From: Erythrobacter aurantius
GTDB taxonomy: Bacteria; Pseudomonadota; Alphaproteobacteria; Sphingomonadales; Sphingomonadaceae
Length of the DNA stretch: 64,000 nucleotides
Reading direction: 5' to 3'
Assembly (NCBI RefSeq): GCF_023823125.1
Contig: NZ_CP090949.1
Location: forward strand, 1-64,000
In this document: positions 34,621 through 43,141 of the stretch, piece after piece
Layout of the letters: each line of letters starts with the position of its first letter
Numbering within the stretch: the first letter of the stretch is position 1
Made by a program: the position numbers and the translations under genes
Notes under the pieces: model-generated
The model's input: the letters and a program-made list of their open reading frames with translations, nothing else
Database searches by the model: none
Told to the model about the DNA's origin: nothing

Positions 34621-34686
34621 GTTTCTAGTTGCAACCTGAAACCTAATCACATAGGTAGTGATTCGCAACTGGTTTCGAATCGAAAC
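34621..34686. promoter_or_regulatory. Two GTTTC/GAAAC dyads, likely HxlR operators
   Basis: First dyad: GTTTC (34621-34625) and GAAAC (34638-34642) around the palindrome GTTGCAAC (34628-34635), all with one centre. Second dyad: GTTTCGA (34672-34678) and TCGAAAC (34680-34686). They lie in the 210-base gap between the hxlR-type gene and the divergent CC_3452 gene and could regulate both. Confidence 0.5.
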
Positions 34687-34748
34687 TGTGCGTTGCACAA
34701 AAAGAACCAGAAAAGCCCACTCAACCCCGTTCAGAAGGATTCATTGTG

Positions 34749-35090
34749 ATGACCCTCTCCCTCCCCCGGACCGGACGCTTTGCCGTATTCGCCACCGCGC
34801 TGCTTTACACCGGCCTCAGCTTTGGAGTTGCCACTTCGACCACTCCGCTTTCGGCTGCCGAAGGCCCCTATTATGTTGCAACGCTTGCCCAACCGACTGA
34901 CGAAAACCGTGCGGTTGCAGGTGGCGTGGCATGGGCCTGTGAAGGCACGACTTGCGTCGCGAACAAGGGCCCGTCGCGTCCCTCGCGCATTTGCCGCGGC
35001 CTTGCTCGCGAAATGGGCGAAATCACCGCCTTCAAGGTCGAAGGCGAAGAGATCGCTGACGACCAGCTCGCTCGCTGCAACGGCAAGTAA
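34749..35090 (+). CDS. CC_3452-family secreted protein
   Basis: 113-residue protein with a signal peptide and a mature part with the CC_3452-type pattern: a YYVATL start, VAWACEGTTCVA, a PSRIC cysteine, GEITAF and a C-terminal CNGK. Four conserved cysteines could form two disulphides. The family is common in sphingomonads and caulobacters and has no known function. Start is ATG at 34749 (GTG at 34746 also possible). A strong terminator follows. Confidence 0.8.
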   Translation: MTLSLPRTGRFAVFATALLYTGLSFGVATSTTPLSAAEGPYYVATLAQPTDENRAVAGGVAWACEGTTCVANKGPSRPSRICRGLAREMGEITAFKVEGEEIADDQLARCNGK

Positions 35091-35169
35091 GAACGCTCTC
35101 CTTCGGGCCGACCGTTCCCCTCTAGGCCCGACCCCGATCGCCTGAACTCTCCACAAAGGCGAAAATCAG

Positions 35170-35214
35170 ACCCCCGGTGCGGCGCATCCCCAACGAAGCG
35201 CACCGGGGGTTTTT
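35170..35214 (+). terminator. Intrinsic terminator of the CC_3452 gene
   Basis: 12-bp stem (ACCCCCGGTGCG, 35170-35181, with CGCACCGGGGGT, 35199-35210) followed by TTTT. It overlaps the gap before the stop codon of the convergent HAD gene at 35218. Confidence 0.85.
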
Positions 35215-35217
35215 CCG

Positions 35218-35835
35218 TCAACCGTTCAGCAACCCCGCATCGACCAGCTGAGCTTCGAGTGTTTCCGCATCGGTAAACAGATGCGCATCCCACCCCCGGC
35301 TGCGCGCAGCCTCGATGTTTGCAGGATTATCATCGGTGAAGAAGAGCTCCGCGCCTTTACGCGCCGCGCGTCCTTCGGTGATGCGGTATATCTCCGGATC
35401 GGGTTTCGCGACCTTCTCCGTACCTGAAACAATCACGTCGTCGAACAGGTCGAAGATCGGCTGCGTCGGCCGGAAACTCGCCCAAAACTCGTCACCGAAA
35501 TTGGTCAGGCAGAACAGTGGTACGCCTTGCGCATGAAGCCGCCGGACGAGATCGTGCGTCCCTTCAACCGGCCCCGGCACGGTTTCATTGAAACGCGTTG
35601 CATAAGCGCGAATATGCGCTTCATATTGCGGATAAAGCGTGATGCGTTCCGGCACCATATCTGCGAGCGCACGCCCCCTATCATGTTCGAAATGCCATTC
35701 CTCGGTCACGACATTGGCGAGAAACCAATCCAGCTCGACCGCATCGTCGATAAGCTTCTCGAACAACGCTCGCAGTTGCCATTCAAACAGCACCCGCCCC
35801 ACATCGAACACCACCGCCTTGCGCATTTCCATCAA
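35218..35835 (-). CDS. HAD-superfamily hydrolase (subfamily IA)
   Basis: 205-residue phosphatase-like protein similar to YihX/epoxide-hydrolase-N-type HADs. Motif I is FDVGRVL, in which the usual second aspartate is replaced, as in this subgroup; motif II is LTNFGDE, motif III includes KPDPEIY, and motif IV FFTDDNPANIEAA. Substrate unknown; sugar phosphates are likely for this group. It precedes no clear partner gene. Confidence 0.87.
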   Translation of the reverse strand: MMEMRKAVVFDVGRVLFEWQLRALFEKLIDDAVELDWFLANVVTEEWHFEHDRGRALADMVPERITLYPQYEAHIRAYATRFNETVPGPVEGTHDLVRRLHAQGVPLFCLTNFGDEFWASFRPTQPIFDLFDDVIVSGTEKVAKPDPEIYRITEGRAARKGAELFFTDDNPANIEAARSRGWDAHLFTDAETLEAQLVDAGLLNG

Positions 35836-35932
35836 CCCCTGGTCCTAAATGGCTGCGGCCCGCGCTCCGGGCTGGAGGCGGGCCGCTTGCATTTCGTCCG
35901 TCACCTCGAAGGTGATCGGCCAACCGGTTCAA

Positions 35933-36058
35933 TTAGCCCTGGCGAGCCTTGAAGCGACGATTGGTCTTGTTGATGACATAGGTGCGCCCGCGGCGACGAA
36001 TCACGCGGCAATCGCGGTGGCGGTTCTTCAGCGACTTAAGGCTGTTGCGGATTTTCAT
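35933..36058 (-). CDS. rpmJ: 50S ribosomal protein L36
   Basis: 41-codon frame encoding the basic L36 sequence starting [17 protein letters not shown] and continuing [15 protein letters not shown]. This is the long L36 variant that lacks the full four-residue zinc site, as usual in alphaproteobacteria. It is missed by ordinary length cut-offs. Confidence 0.96.
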   Translation of the reverse strand: MKIRNSLKSLKNRHRDCRVIRRRGRTYVINKTNRRFKARQG

Positions 36059-36071
36059 CGGACTGCTCTTT

Positions 36072-36106
36072 CAAAAACAAAGCGCGCCGGATTCGGTCCG
36101 GCGCGC
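36072..36106 (-). terminator. Intrinsic terminator of galE
   Basis: On the reverse strand a perfect 10-bp stem (36082-36091 with 36097-36106; loop of 5) is followed by a T-rich tract (complement of 36072-36080). It separates galE from rpmJ. Confidence 0.85.
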
Positions 36107-36146
36107 GGAATTTCGAACCGCCACATATGGGCGATTGCCGTTTTCG

Positions 36147-37160
36147 TCAACCATCTCCTCGGATTTCGGAGAGTTTGCGTTCCCATGCCAGCGCATGGGC
36201 GATAATTGTGTCTAAATCATCATGCTGCGGCCGCCACGGCACGGTGGCGCGGATGCAAGACGGGTCAGATATCAGCGAAGCCGGATCCCCCGGGCGGCGC
36301 GGCTCCATCCGCCGCTCGATCGTGCGATTCGTCACCCGATCGACGGCATCAAGCACCTCAAGCACCGAAAAGCCACGACCATAGCCACAGTTCATCGTCA
36401 ATGACCGCTGCGGTTGGTCAATAAGCGCCTCGAGCGCCAGCACATGGGCGGCCGCCAGATCACTGACATGGATGTAATCGCGCACCCCGGTGCCATCAGG
36501 CGTATCGTAATCCGTACCGAACACGCTCACCGAATCGCGTTTACCCAGTGCCGCCTCCAGCGCGACCTTGATCAAGTGGGTCGCCCCTGCAGTCGATTGT
36601 CCGGTTCTCTTCTGCGGATCAGCACCGGCAACGTTGAAATACCGCAGCACGCAATAATTGAGCGAGTGCGCAAAAGAAGTATCGGCCAGCATCCGCTCGG
36701 TCATCAGTTTCGACCAGCCATATGGGTTGATCGGAACTGTGGGCGTGTCCTCGGTTACCGCTGCCACGGTAGGAATGCCGTAGGTCGCTGCAGTCGATGA
36801 GAAAATGAAATGCGGCACTCCAGATGAGACCGCTGCTTCAATCAAAGCACGGCTCTTTGCCGTGTTGTTATGATAATATTTGAGCGGGTTCTCGACGCTT
36901 TCGGGCACCACTATCGAACCGGCAAAATGCATGATTGCGCGCGTACCCTGTTCGGAGAATATCCGCTCCAGCAATCCGGCGTCTTCGATGTCGCCCTCAT
37001 AAAGCGGCACGCTCTCGGGAACGGCGAAGCGAAATCCTGTGGTCAGATTGTCGATCACCGCGACCGGCCATCCCGCATCACGCAGGGCCAGAACGGCGTG
37101 GCTGCCGATATATCCGGCACCGCCGGTAACCAGAACGGAAGGTTTGACTGTTTGAGACAT
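36147..37160 (-). CDS. galE: UDP-glucose 4-epimerase
   Basis: Converts UDP-glucose and UDP-galactose for surface polysaccharides and galactose use. The 337-residue protein has the NAD-binding GGAGYIGSH motif near residue 14, the catalytic serine/tyrosine region (SSTAATYG, and PYGWSK as the Y-x3-K), and the NVAGAD and GRGFSV-type substrate motifs. Length is typical. It is monocistronic, closed by the hairpin at 36082-36106. Confidence 0.95.
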   Translation of the reverse strand: MSQTVKPSVLVTGGAGYIGSHAVLALRDAGWPVAVIDNLTTGFRFAVPESVPLYEGDIEDAGLLERIFSEQGTRAIMHFAGSIVVPESVENPLKYYHNNTAKSRALIEAAVSSGVPHFIFSSTAATYGIPTVAAVTEDTPTVPINPYGWSKLMTERMLADTSFAHSLNYCVLRYFNVAGADPQKRTGQSTAGATHLIKVALEAALGKRDSVSVFGTDYDTPDGTGVRDYIHVSDLAAAHVLALEALIDQPQRSLTMNCGYGRGFSVLEVLDAVDRVTNRTIERRMEPRRPGDPASLISDPSCIRATVPWRPQHDDLDTIIAHALAWERKLSEIRGDG

Positions 37161-37272
37161 GCAGCGCGCTTACCAGCATTCACCTGCAAAAGCGTGAAAA
37201 TCAGACAGCTTTCGCCGAGTTTTTTGCACAGCGGCAATGGTTTCAGGTACAGGACAATCAAAGAGGATGACC

Positions 37273-37905
37273 ATGATGCTCAACACTCGCCACCTGGCCA
37301 GAAATGCCCTGATCGCCGCGTCTGCCGCCATTTTGTCCGGCTGTGTCGGTGCCTTTACTGGCCCGGTCGAAGTAACACGGTTCGTCAGCGAGCAGCGCAG
37401 TGCGTTAGGACAAGGGACGATCACGATCGAATTTCCCGATGCCATACAGAACCAGCGCGCTCGCAATGCGATCGCAGCGGCGGTTGCCGATGAACTGAGC
37501 GAGCTTGGCTATCGGGTCGTGCTGGATGGTTCGGCACAAGCCGATCAGGTCGCAAGCATTCGGACAAGCAGAAATGCACTGGCCGCTGCCAGCAGCCGTG
37601 GCCCGGTCAGCGTCGGTGTCGGAGGCAGCACCGGCACTTTCGGAACTGGCGCGGGACTGGGTATCGGGATCAATCTTGGCGGGGGGCAGAACGGACCCAA
37701 TGTAACAACTGAACTGTCTGTGCGTATAAGCGGGCCGGACGGAAACAGCCTCTGGGAAGGCCGCGCTCAGCAGGCCACCTCCGTAAAGTCACCCTATTCC
37801 GATGTGGAGGCGAGTGCTCAAACCCTCGCCGCTGCCTTGTTCAAGGACTTTCCGGGTGGCAATGGCGAAACCGTCATCATCGACGTGGACGAACTTCAGG
37901 AATAA
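37273..37905 (+). CDS. Putative outer-membrane lipoprotein
   Basis: 210-residue precursor with a signal peptide and lipobox LSGC. The mature part has a DUF4136-like look (FVSEQ, an alpha/beta segment with DELSELGYRVV) followed by a glycine-rich low-complexity run (SVGVGGSTGTFGTGAGLGIG) and a C-terminal ASAQTLAAALFKDFPG helix. Function unknown. The start at 37273 is preferred since GAGG lies about 7 bases upstream; ATG at 37267 is also possible. It is followed after 3 bases by the M14 peptidase gene. Confidence 0.75.
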   Translation: MMLNTRHLARNALIAASAAILSGCVGAFTGPVEVTRFVSEQRSALGQGTITIEFPDAIQNQRARNAIAAAVADELSELGYRVVLDGSAQADQVASIRTSRNALAAASSRGPVSVGVGGSTGTFGTGAGLGIGINLGGGQNGPNVTTELSVRISGPDGNSLWEGRAQQATSVKSPYSDVEASAQTLAAALFKDFPGGNGETVIIDVDELQE

Positions 37906-37908
37906 ATC

Positions 37909-39042
37909 ATGACCCAAATCGCCATCGATGCCGCCTTCGACAGCGGCAACATCGAAGTCTTGTCCATTGACGGCAACACCGCCCGCCTGGCCATAACGCG
38001 CGACCACATGAGCGAGTTTGCGCAATGGTTCCATTTCCGCGTCACAGGCGCCCAGGGCGAAGCGGTCGAACTCAAGATCACCGGGCTGAACGCGAGTGCC
38101 TATCCGGGCGGCTGGCCCGATTACGATGCCTGCGTCACCGAAGATCGCGAATACTGGACGCGCGCCGCCAGCAGCTTCGACGCTGGCGAAGAAAATGGAA
38201 CATTGACGATCCGCTACACGCCTGCGGGCAATGTCGCATGGTTCGCCTATTTCGCGCCCTATTCGATGGAGCGGCATCACGATCTCGTATCCGAAGCCGC
38301 TGCAAGCGAGGGGGTAGAGCTTGTCCGCCTTGGCACAACGCTCGACGGTCAACCGCTCGACATGCTGGAAATGGGCGAAGGTGAAACTCAGGTCTGGCTT
38401 TATGCGCGGCAGCATCCGGGCGAGACGCAGGCAGAATGGTGGATGGAGGGCGCACTCGAGTGCCTGACTGATCCGGCAGATCCCGTGGCCCGCGCTCTGC
38501 GCCAGCGTTGCCGACTTCACATCGTCCCCAATTGCAATCCGGACGGTTCACGTCGCGGCCATTTGCGCACCAATGCCGTGGGCACCAATCTCAACCGCGA
38601 ATGGGCCAACCCGAATCCCGAAAAATCACCCGAAGTCCTCGCCATCCGCAATAGCATGGACGAAACCGGAGTCGACTTCGCCATGGATGTTCACGCGGAC
38701 GAAGCGATCCCGGCGGTGTTTCTTGCCGGATATGAGGGCATCCCGAGTTGGACCGACGATCTCGGCGAGCAGTTCTATAGCTACCAACGCATCCTGGATC
38801 GGCGCACACCCGATTTCCAGACGAAGCTGGGCTATCCCAAGACACCGGCGGGCAAGGCTAATCTGGGCATGAGTACCAATCAGGTCGCCGAACGCTTCGG
38901 CGCCTGCGCCATGACCCTCGAAATGCCCTATAAGGATCTGGCTGACGCGCCCGAGCCGGAACAGGGCTGGTCGCCGGAACGCTGCAAGCTGCTTGCCCGC
39001 GATTGTCTGGCTGCCCTGCTCGAGTGGCTCGACACAGAATAG
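37909..39042 (+). CDS. M14-family zinc carboxypeptidase (cytosolic type)
   Basis: 377-residue protein of the M14D cytosolic carboxypeptidase group. An N-terminal beta-sandwich (about 1-115) is followed by the catalytic domain with the zinc motif RQHPGETQ (H-x2-E), the VPNCNPDG and NLNREW motifs, the third zinc histidine in DVHADE and the catalytic glutamate in LEMPYKD. Eukaryotic relatives trim polyglutamate tails; bacterial substrates are unknown. No signal peptide. Confidence 0.9.
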   Translation: MTQIAIDAAFDSGNIEVLSIDGNTARLAITRDHMSEFAQWFHFRVTGAQGEAVELKITGLNASAYPGGWPDYDACVTEDREYWTRAASSFDAGEENGTLTIRYTPAGNVAWFAYFAPYSMERHHDLVSEAAASEGVELVRLGTTLDGQPLDMLEMGEGETQVWLYARQHPGETQAEWWMEGALECLTDPADPVARALRQRCRLHIVPNCNPDGSRRGHLRTNAVGTNLNREWANPNPEKSPEVLAIRNSMDETGVDFAMDVHADEAIPAVFLAGYEGIPSWTDDLGEQFYSYQRILDRRTPDFQTKLGYPKTPAGKANLGMSTNQVAERFGACAMTLEMPYKDLADAPEPEQGWSPERCKLLARDCLAALLEWLDTE

Positions 39043-39106
39043 GATCGGAACGGGCAATCGCGCTGTTTTCGTGCTACAACCGCCTGAAAGCAGAGGGAGG
39101 TTGCCA

Positions 39107-39802
39107 ATGTCACACTCGTTTGATCGCCGCACGGCGCTTGCCGGACTGGGGGCAGCCGGCCTTGTTGCCGTTTCACCTGCACCTGCCTTTGCGCAAGGAC
39201 TGAACCTGGGATCAATCCTTGGCCGGGCTACGGACAGTGCACTTGATCGACTGGCGCAGCCGGGTGCCTTCTACAATGACGAAGACGTGCGCATCGGCCT
39301 GCCGATGCTGGGCAACCTCGGGTCAGGCGGCAGCTCAGGAGGATTCCTCGGGCGCGCACTTGGCGCGGCTTCGCGGTTGGGCGGCCTGCCGGGAATCGAT
39401 GACATCATTCGCGGAATCAATGATGCGGCTGGCGAAGCAGCGGGTCTGGCAAAGCCGATCTTCCGCGATGCGATCAACGGCCTTTCTTTTGGCGATGCCC
39501 CCGGCATAATCCGCGAAGCCGATGGCGGAACGCAATATTTGCGCCGTTCCTCGAATGATCGTCTTTCGGCGGAATTCAATCCGCTGGTCGACGCCGCGCT
39601 AACCAAAGCGGGCCTTCACGAGCGGATTGAGGGGATTGCGAACAAGAACTCGCTATTGCGCGATGCAGGGTTGAACCGCGAGAACATCAATGCCTCGGTA
39701 ACAGAACAGGGGCTCGACGGGATATTCTCCTACATCGGTGCAGAGGAGCGAAATTTCCGCAAGAACCCGTTGCGTGGGCTGGGCAACTTGCTCCGAAACT
39801 AA
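39107..39802 (+). CDS. DUF4197 family protein
   Basis: 231-residue protein with a Tat-like signal (DRRTALAGLGAAG ... AFAQ) and the DUF4197 domain (DVRIGLP near residue 65, NRAAE/NDAAGEAA, KPIF...DAI, and the DGLF-like DGIFSYI near the end). Family function is unknown, thought to be periplasmic. A GGGAGG ribosome binding site precedes the ATG at 39107. Its stop codon overlaps that of the convergent cdd gene. Confidence 0.85.
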   Translation: MSHSFDRRTALAGLGAAGLVAVSPAPAFAQGLNLGSILGRATDSALDRLAQPGAFYNDEDVRIGLPMLGNLGSGGSSGGFLGRALGAASRLGGLPGIDDIIRGINDAAGEAAGLAKPIFRDAINGLSFGDAPGIIREADGGTQYLRRSSNDRLSAEFNPLVDAALTKAGLHERIEGIANKNSLLRDAGLNRENINASVTEQGLDGIFSYIGAEERNFRKNPLRGLGNLLRN

Positions 39803-40230
39803 TCGAGGTGTGCGGGCCCGAAAGCATAAGGTAGAAGGGCTGACAATGTGACGCTTCGCACCTCATCATTGCCGACACAGAGGATTTCAGGATCGGTCCC
39901 ACCAAGCTGGGCAAGCTCGTTCAAGACCTGACGACAGCGACCGCAGGGCGTGATGGGTGATCCGTCGCCCTTGTCCCGAGGACCCACCACGGCGACCGCA
40001 ATCAGACCGCCACGCCGCCCTTGGTTCATCGCCTTGGAAACAGCGTTGGTTTCAGCGCACAGCGCGAGCCCGTAGCTTGCGTTCTCGACATTGGCGCCCG
40101 TGACGATAGCACCATCCTCAAACAGCAGTGCCGCCCCCACCTGATAATCGGAATAGGGGGCATAGGCCGCTGCTGCCGCATGCCGGGCCTCGGCGATCAA
40201 TTGCTGGCGAGATTCATGCGAAACGCTCAT
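39799..40230 (-). CDS. cdd: Cytidine deaminase
   Basis: 143-residue homotetramer-type cytidine deaminase of pyrimidine salvage. Zinc motifs: CAETNAV (C-A-E with catalytic Glu) and PCGRCRQVL (PCxxC). The ATG at 40230 directly precedes the domain; longer frames add no conserved sequence. It overlaps the stop codon of the GH25-like gene upstream by ATGA. Confidence 0.95.
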   Translation of the reverse strand: MSVSHESRQQLIAEARHAAAAAYAPYSDYQVGAALLFEDGAIVTGANVENASYGLALCAETNAVSKAMNQGRRGGLIAVAVVGPRDKGDGSPITPCGRCRQVLNELAQLGGTDPEILCVGNDEVRSVTLSALLPYAFGPAHLD

Positions 40231-40946
40231 CTTTGCACCACCACCCATTCGATCGGCTCCTCCGACGCTTCGCTCACCAATTGGCTGTTGGCACTCCATA
40301 GCAGCCAGGGACGACCGGCGTAATCAGGCCGTGCGCGATCGCGAACCAGCCAGAGATCACGAGCAGTCGAGCGCGCCGTATGGTATTGCTCTTCGAATGC
40401 CGGGCCCAGTTTGAGGATCACGGGTTTCCCCGCATGCAATTCGATCTGGTTGACCGCGATCATAAGCTCACTCTCGACAGCGGCATCACTAACAGCCGGC
40501 TGGCAATCGACCGCGGTGCGCAGCAAGGCAACCGCTGGAGGCAACAGATCATCATCGCGCGGCACCATTCGGGTGAAGCGCGACGATTGTTCATCCGCCT
40601 TGATGCAAGGATCGAATGGCTGGACGACGCCGACTTTCAATCCGGCTTCTCGTGCCTTGGCCAGTCTCGGCGCAAATCCCGGGTCGGGCGAAGCGCTTGC
40701 GCTGGCCAGTTCGAGATAGACAAATTCAGCTCCGATCGCACGCAACGTCTCGAACCGGACGGGCGCCGCTCCGCTGACGATCATGGCGCCCTGTTCGGGA
40801 TAAAGCCCCTCATCGGGCCGCCAGCTTCGCATGTCCCACCAGAGCCAGGCCGCAAAGCCTATCGCGATAAGAGCGATCAGTGCGCCCCCGCGAAAAAGCC
40901 AGCGGGACATTCCGCCGCCCCTTGTCTTGCGCGCCCGCGCCATCAT
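40227..40946 (-). CDS. GH25-lysozyme-like membrane-anchored protein
   Basis: 239-residue protein with one N-terminal transmembrane helix (about residues 15-35) and a TIM-barrel-like domain resembling GH25 muramidases. The region where GH25 enzymes have a catalytic D-x-S and later D/E pair reads AMIVSG and VYLELAS, so the standard catalytic acids seem partly lost. It may bind rather than cut peptidoglycan. Start could also be the ATG at 40910. Overlaps cdd by 4 bases and follows UPF0262 by 7 bases. Confidence 0.6.
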   Translation of the reverse strand: MMARARKTRGGGMSRWLFRGGALIALIAIGFAAWLWWDMRSWRPDEGLYPEQGAMIVSGAAPVRFETLRAIGAEFVYLELASASASPDPGFAPRLAKAREAGLKVGVVQPFDPCIKADEQSSRFTRMVPRDDDLLPPAVALLRTAVDCQPAVSDAAVESELMIAVNQIELHAGKPVILKLGPAFEEQYHTARSTARDLWLVRDRARPDYAGRPWLLWSANSQLVSEASEEPIEWVVVQR

Positions 40947-40953
40947 CGCCCGC

Positions 40954-41475
40954 CTATCCCTTGATGTGGAGCACGCAGATCAGCGTGAACAGTCGCCGGG
41001 CCGTAGCGAAATCGGTTTCAACCTTCCCTTCGAGCCGTTCGACAAGCAGTTCGGCTGCATTGTTGTGGATGCCGCGCCGGGCCATGTCGATTGTCTCAAT
41101 CTCTGCCGGTGTCGCCTTTCGGATGGCTTGATAATAGCTGTCGCAAATCGCGAAATATTCACGGATCGGGCGACGAAAGCGGGCAAGGCCGATCAGCAAG
41201 GTTTCGAGCGGCTGTTCATCCTTGTCGGAGATTTCCATTGCCAGCCGGCCGTCCTGAACAGACAATCGCAGCCGATACGGCCCCTTGGCTCCGCGCTCGG
41301 CACTACGGACCGGCTTGAAGGTGTTTTCCTCGATCAGATCGTAGATCGCCACGCGGCGTTCCTGCTCAACATCGGCGTTGCGCCACAGAATCGTCTCTTC
41401 GTCGAGCGATATGTGCGCAATGCGATGCGCGCCGGCAGGCACGTTTGCTGAATCGGGTGGCCAGTTTTCCATCAC
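40954..41475 (-). CDS. UPF0262 family protein
   Basis: 173-residue protein typical of the alphaproteobacterial UPF0262 family: RIAHISLDEETI near the N terminus, R-x-AIYDLIEEN, YRLRLSV-DGRLA-EI and the FRRPIREYFAICDSYY motif, with the end GIHNNAAELL. No function is known. Likely transcribed with the GH25-like and cdd genes downstream. Confidence 0.9.
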   Translation of the reverse strand: MMENWPPDSANVPAGAHRIAHISLDEETILWRNADVEQERRVAIYDLIEENTFKPVRSAERGAKGPYRLRLSVQDGRLAMEISDKDEQPLETLLIGLARFRRPIREYFAICDSYYQAIRKATPAEIETIDMARRGIHNNAAELLVERLEGKVETDFATARRLFTLICVLHIKG

Positions 41476-41608
41476 TGCCAGCCTTCGCAGATGCGAGGGT
41501 CAGACTTCAAGCATTACGAGTCGCAATCCCCGCTATCCACAAGCGGGCGTTTCAAAATAGTCGCATGTAGCGCTTGCCCGATCAGAGCCTCGGGCGCATC
41601 AGGTCGGC

Positions 41609-43123
41609 ATGGCCGAACCCACCCCCCTGCACCGCATCGAATCGGAATCCGACACCGCCCGTAAACTACCCTCCAATCTGGAAGCAGAGGCGGCATTTCT
41701 GGGAGCGGTGCTGATCGATAACCGGGTGCTGGAAGAATTGCAGACGCCGATTCGACCCGAACACTTCTTTGAGCCACTGCATGAACGCATCTTCGATCGC
41801 ATCCTCAAGATGATCGAGCGCAATGCGACGGCTTCGCCGGTTACATTGCGCCCGCATTTCGAAGCGGACGAGGCGCTCAAGGAACTTGGTGGAACAAAGT
41901 ATCTTGCACAATTGACGGCAAACGGCGCTGGGCTGCTCGCGCCACGTGAGCTGGCACAGCAGATTTATGACCTCGCCCTGTTGCGCGAGTTGGTGAGCGT
42001 AGGACGGGGACTGGTCGAAGGCGCGCTCGACACATCGGAAGAAACCAATCCGATGGACCGCATCAGCCAGGCCGAGGCGGATCTCTACCGCGTGGCCGAA
42101 GGCGCAGCGACGGGGGGCGAAGCATCCACCTTCCGCGATGCATCGCTCAAGGCGATCAGGATGGTCGAAGCCGCGATGAATTCAGGCGGCGGATTGTCGG
42201 GCAAGACCACTGGTCTTGAAACCATCGACCAGAAAACCGCAGGCCTCCACGATTCCGACCTCATCATCCTCGCCGGGCGCCCCGGGATGGGCAAGACATC
42301 ACTTGCCACCAATATCGCGTTCAACTGTGCCGAGGAGCATCTGAAGTGGCAGCGTGACGGGGGCGAACACAATTACGGAGCGCCGACAGCCTTCTTCAGC
42401 CTCGAAATGAGCGCGGACCAGTTGGCGACCCGTATTCTGGCAGAGCAATCCGAGGTTTCGTCCGAAGCACTGCGCAGCGGTTCATTGAGCCGCGACGATT
42501 TCCAGAAACTCAGCTTTGCCAGTCAGCGCCTTGCCGAACTCCCGCTCTATATCGATGACACGCCCGCCCTTACGATCGGCGCACTGCGGACGCGGGCGCG
42601 GCGGTTAAAGCGTCGGCATGACATCGGCCTTATCGTAATCGACTATCTGCAACTGTTGCAGGGCTCGGGGCGTGCGAACGACAACCGGGTGAACGAGATT
42701 TCGGAAATCAGCCGGGGTCTCAAGACCTTGGCCAAAGAACTGAGCGTACCAGTTATCGCGCTGTCGCAGCTGAGCCGCGCGGTGGAGCAGCGGGACGACA
42801 AACGCCCGATGCTTTCCGACCTCAGGGAATCGGGCTCGATTGAGCAGGATGCCGACATGGTCTGGTTCATCTACCGCGCCGACTATTACAAAGAAGCGTC
42901 GCGACCCGACATGCCCAATCCCGACGGTTCAAGCTCGGTCGAAGTGCAGGAGAAGTATAGCCAATGGGAAGCCGAATACCTTGAGGTAAAGAACAAGGCG
43001 ACGCTGATCGTTGCCAAGCAGCGCCACGGTTCGACCGGCAATGTGCCGCTGCACTTCCAGAGCGAGATCACCAAATTCTCGTCACCCAACACCCGCGATT
43101 ATTCGAGCTGGGGTGTGGAATAG
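41609..43123 (+). CDS. dnaB: Replicative DNA helicase DnaB
   Basis: Hexameric helicase of the replication fork. The 504-residue protein has the N-terminal DnaB domain (PSNLEAEAAFLGAVLIDN), a linker, and the RecA-like C-terminal domain with Walker A GRPGMGKTSL, FSLEMSADQL, Walker B VIDYLQLL, the arginine/SQLSRAVEQR motif and the end QRHGSTGNV. Length is typical, no intein. Its presence about 41 kb from dnaA is compatible with a near-origin location. Confidence 0.97.
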   Translation: MAEPTPLHRIESESDTARKLPSNLEAEAAFLGAVLIDNRVLEELQTPIRPEHFFEPLHERIFDRILKMIERNATASPVTLRPHFEADEALKELGGTKYLAQLTANGAGLLAPRELAQQIYDLALLRELVSVGRGLVEGALDTSEETNPMDRISQAEADLYRVAEGAATGGEASTFRDASLKAIRMVEAAMNSGGGLSGKTTGLETIDQKTAGLHDSDLIILAGRPGMGKTSLATNIAFNCAEEHLKWQRDGGEHNYGAPTAFFSLEMSADQLATRILAEQSEVSSEALRSGSLSRDDFQKLSFASQRLAELPLYIDDTPALTIGALRTRARRLKRRHDIGLIVIDYLQLLQGSGRANDNRVNEISEISRGLKTLAKELSVPVIALSQLSRAVEQRDDKRPMLSDLRESGSIEQDADMVWFIYRADYYKEASRPDMPNPDGSSSVEVQEKYSQWEAEYLEVKNKATLIVAKQRHGSTGNVPLHFQSEITKFSSPNTRDYSSWGVE

Positions 43124-43141
43124 GAGACTGCCCGGCGAGCA

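Noticed and set aside
37909..39042. M14 gene as succinylglutamate desuccinylase
   Set aside because: N-terminal beta-sandwich and VPNCNPDG / NLNREW motifs place it with cytosolic carboxypeptidases instead.
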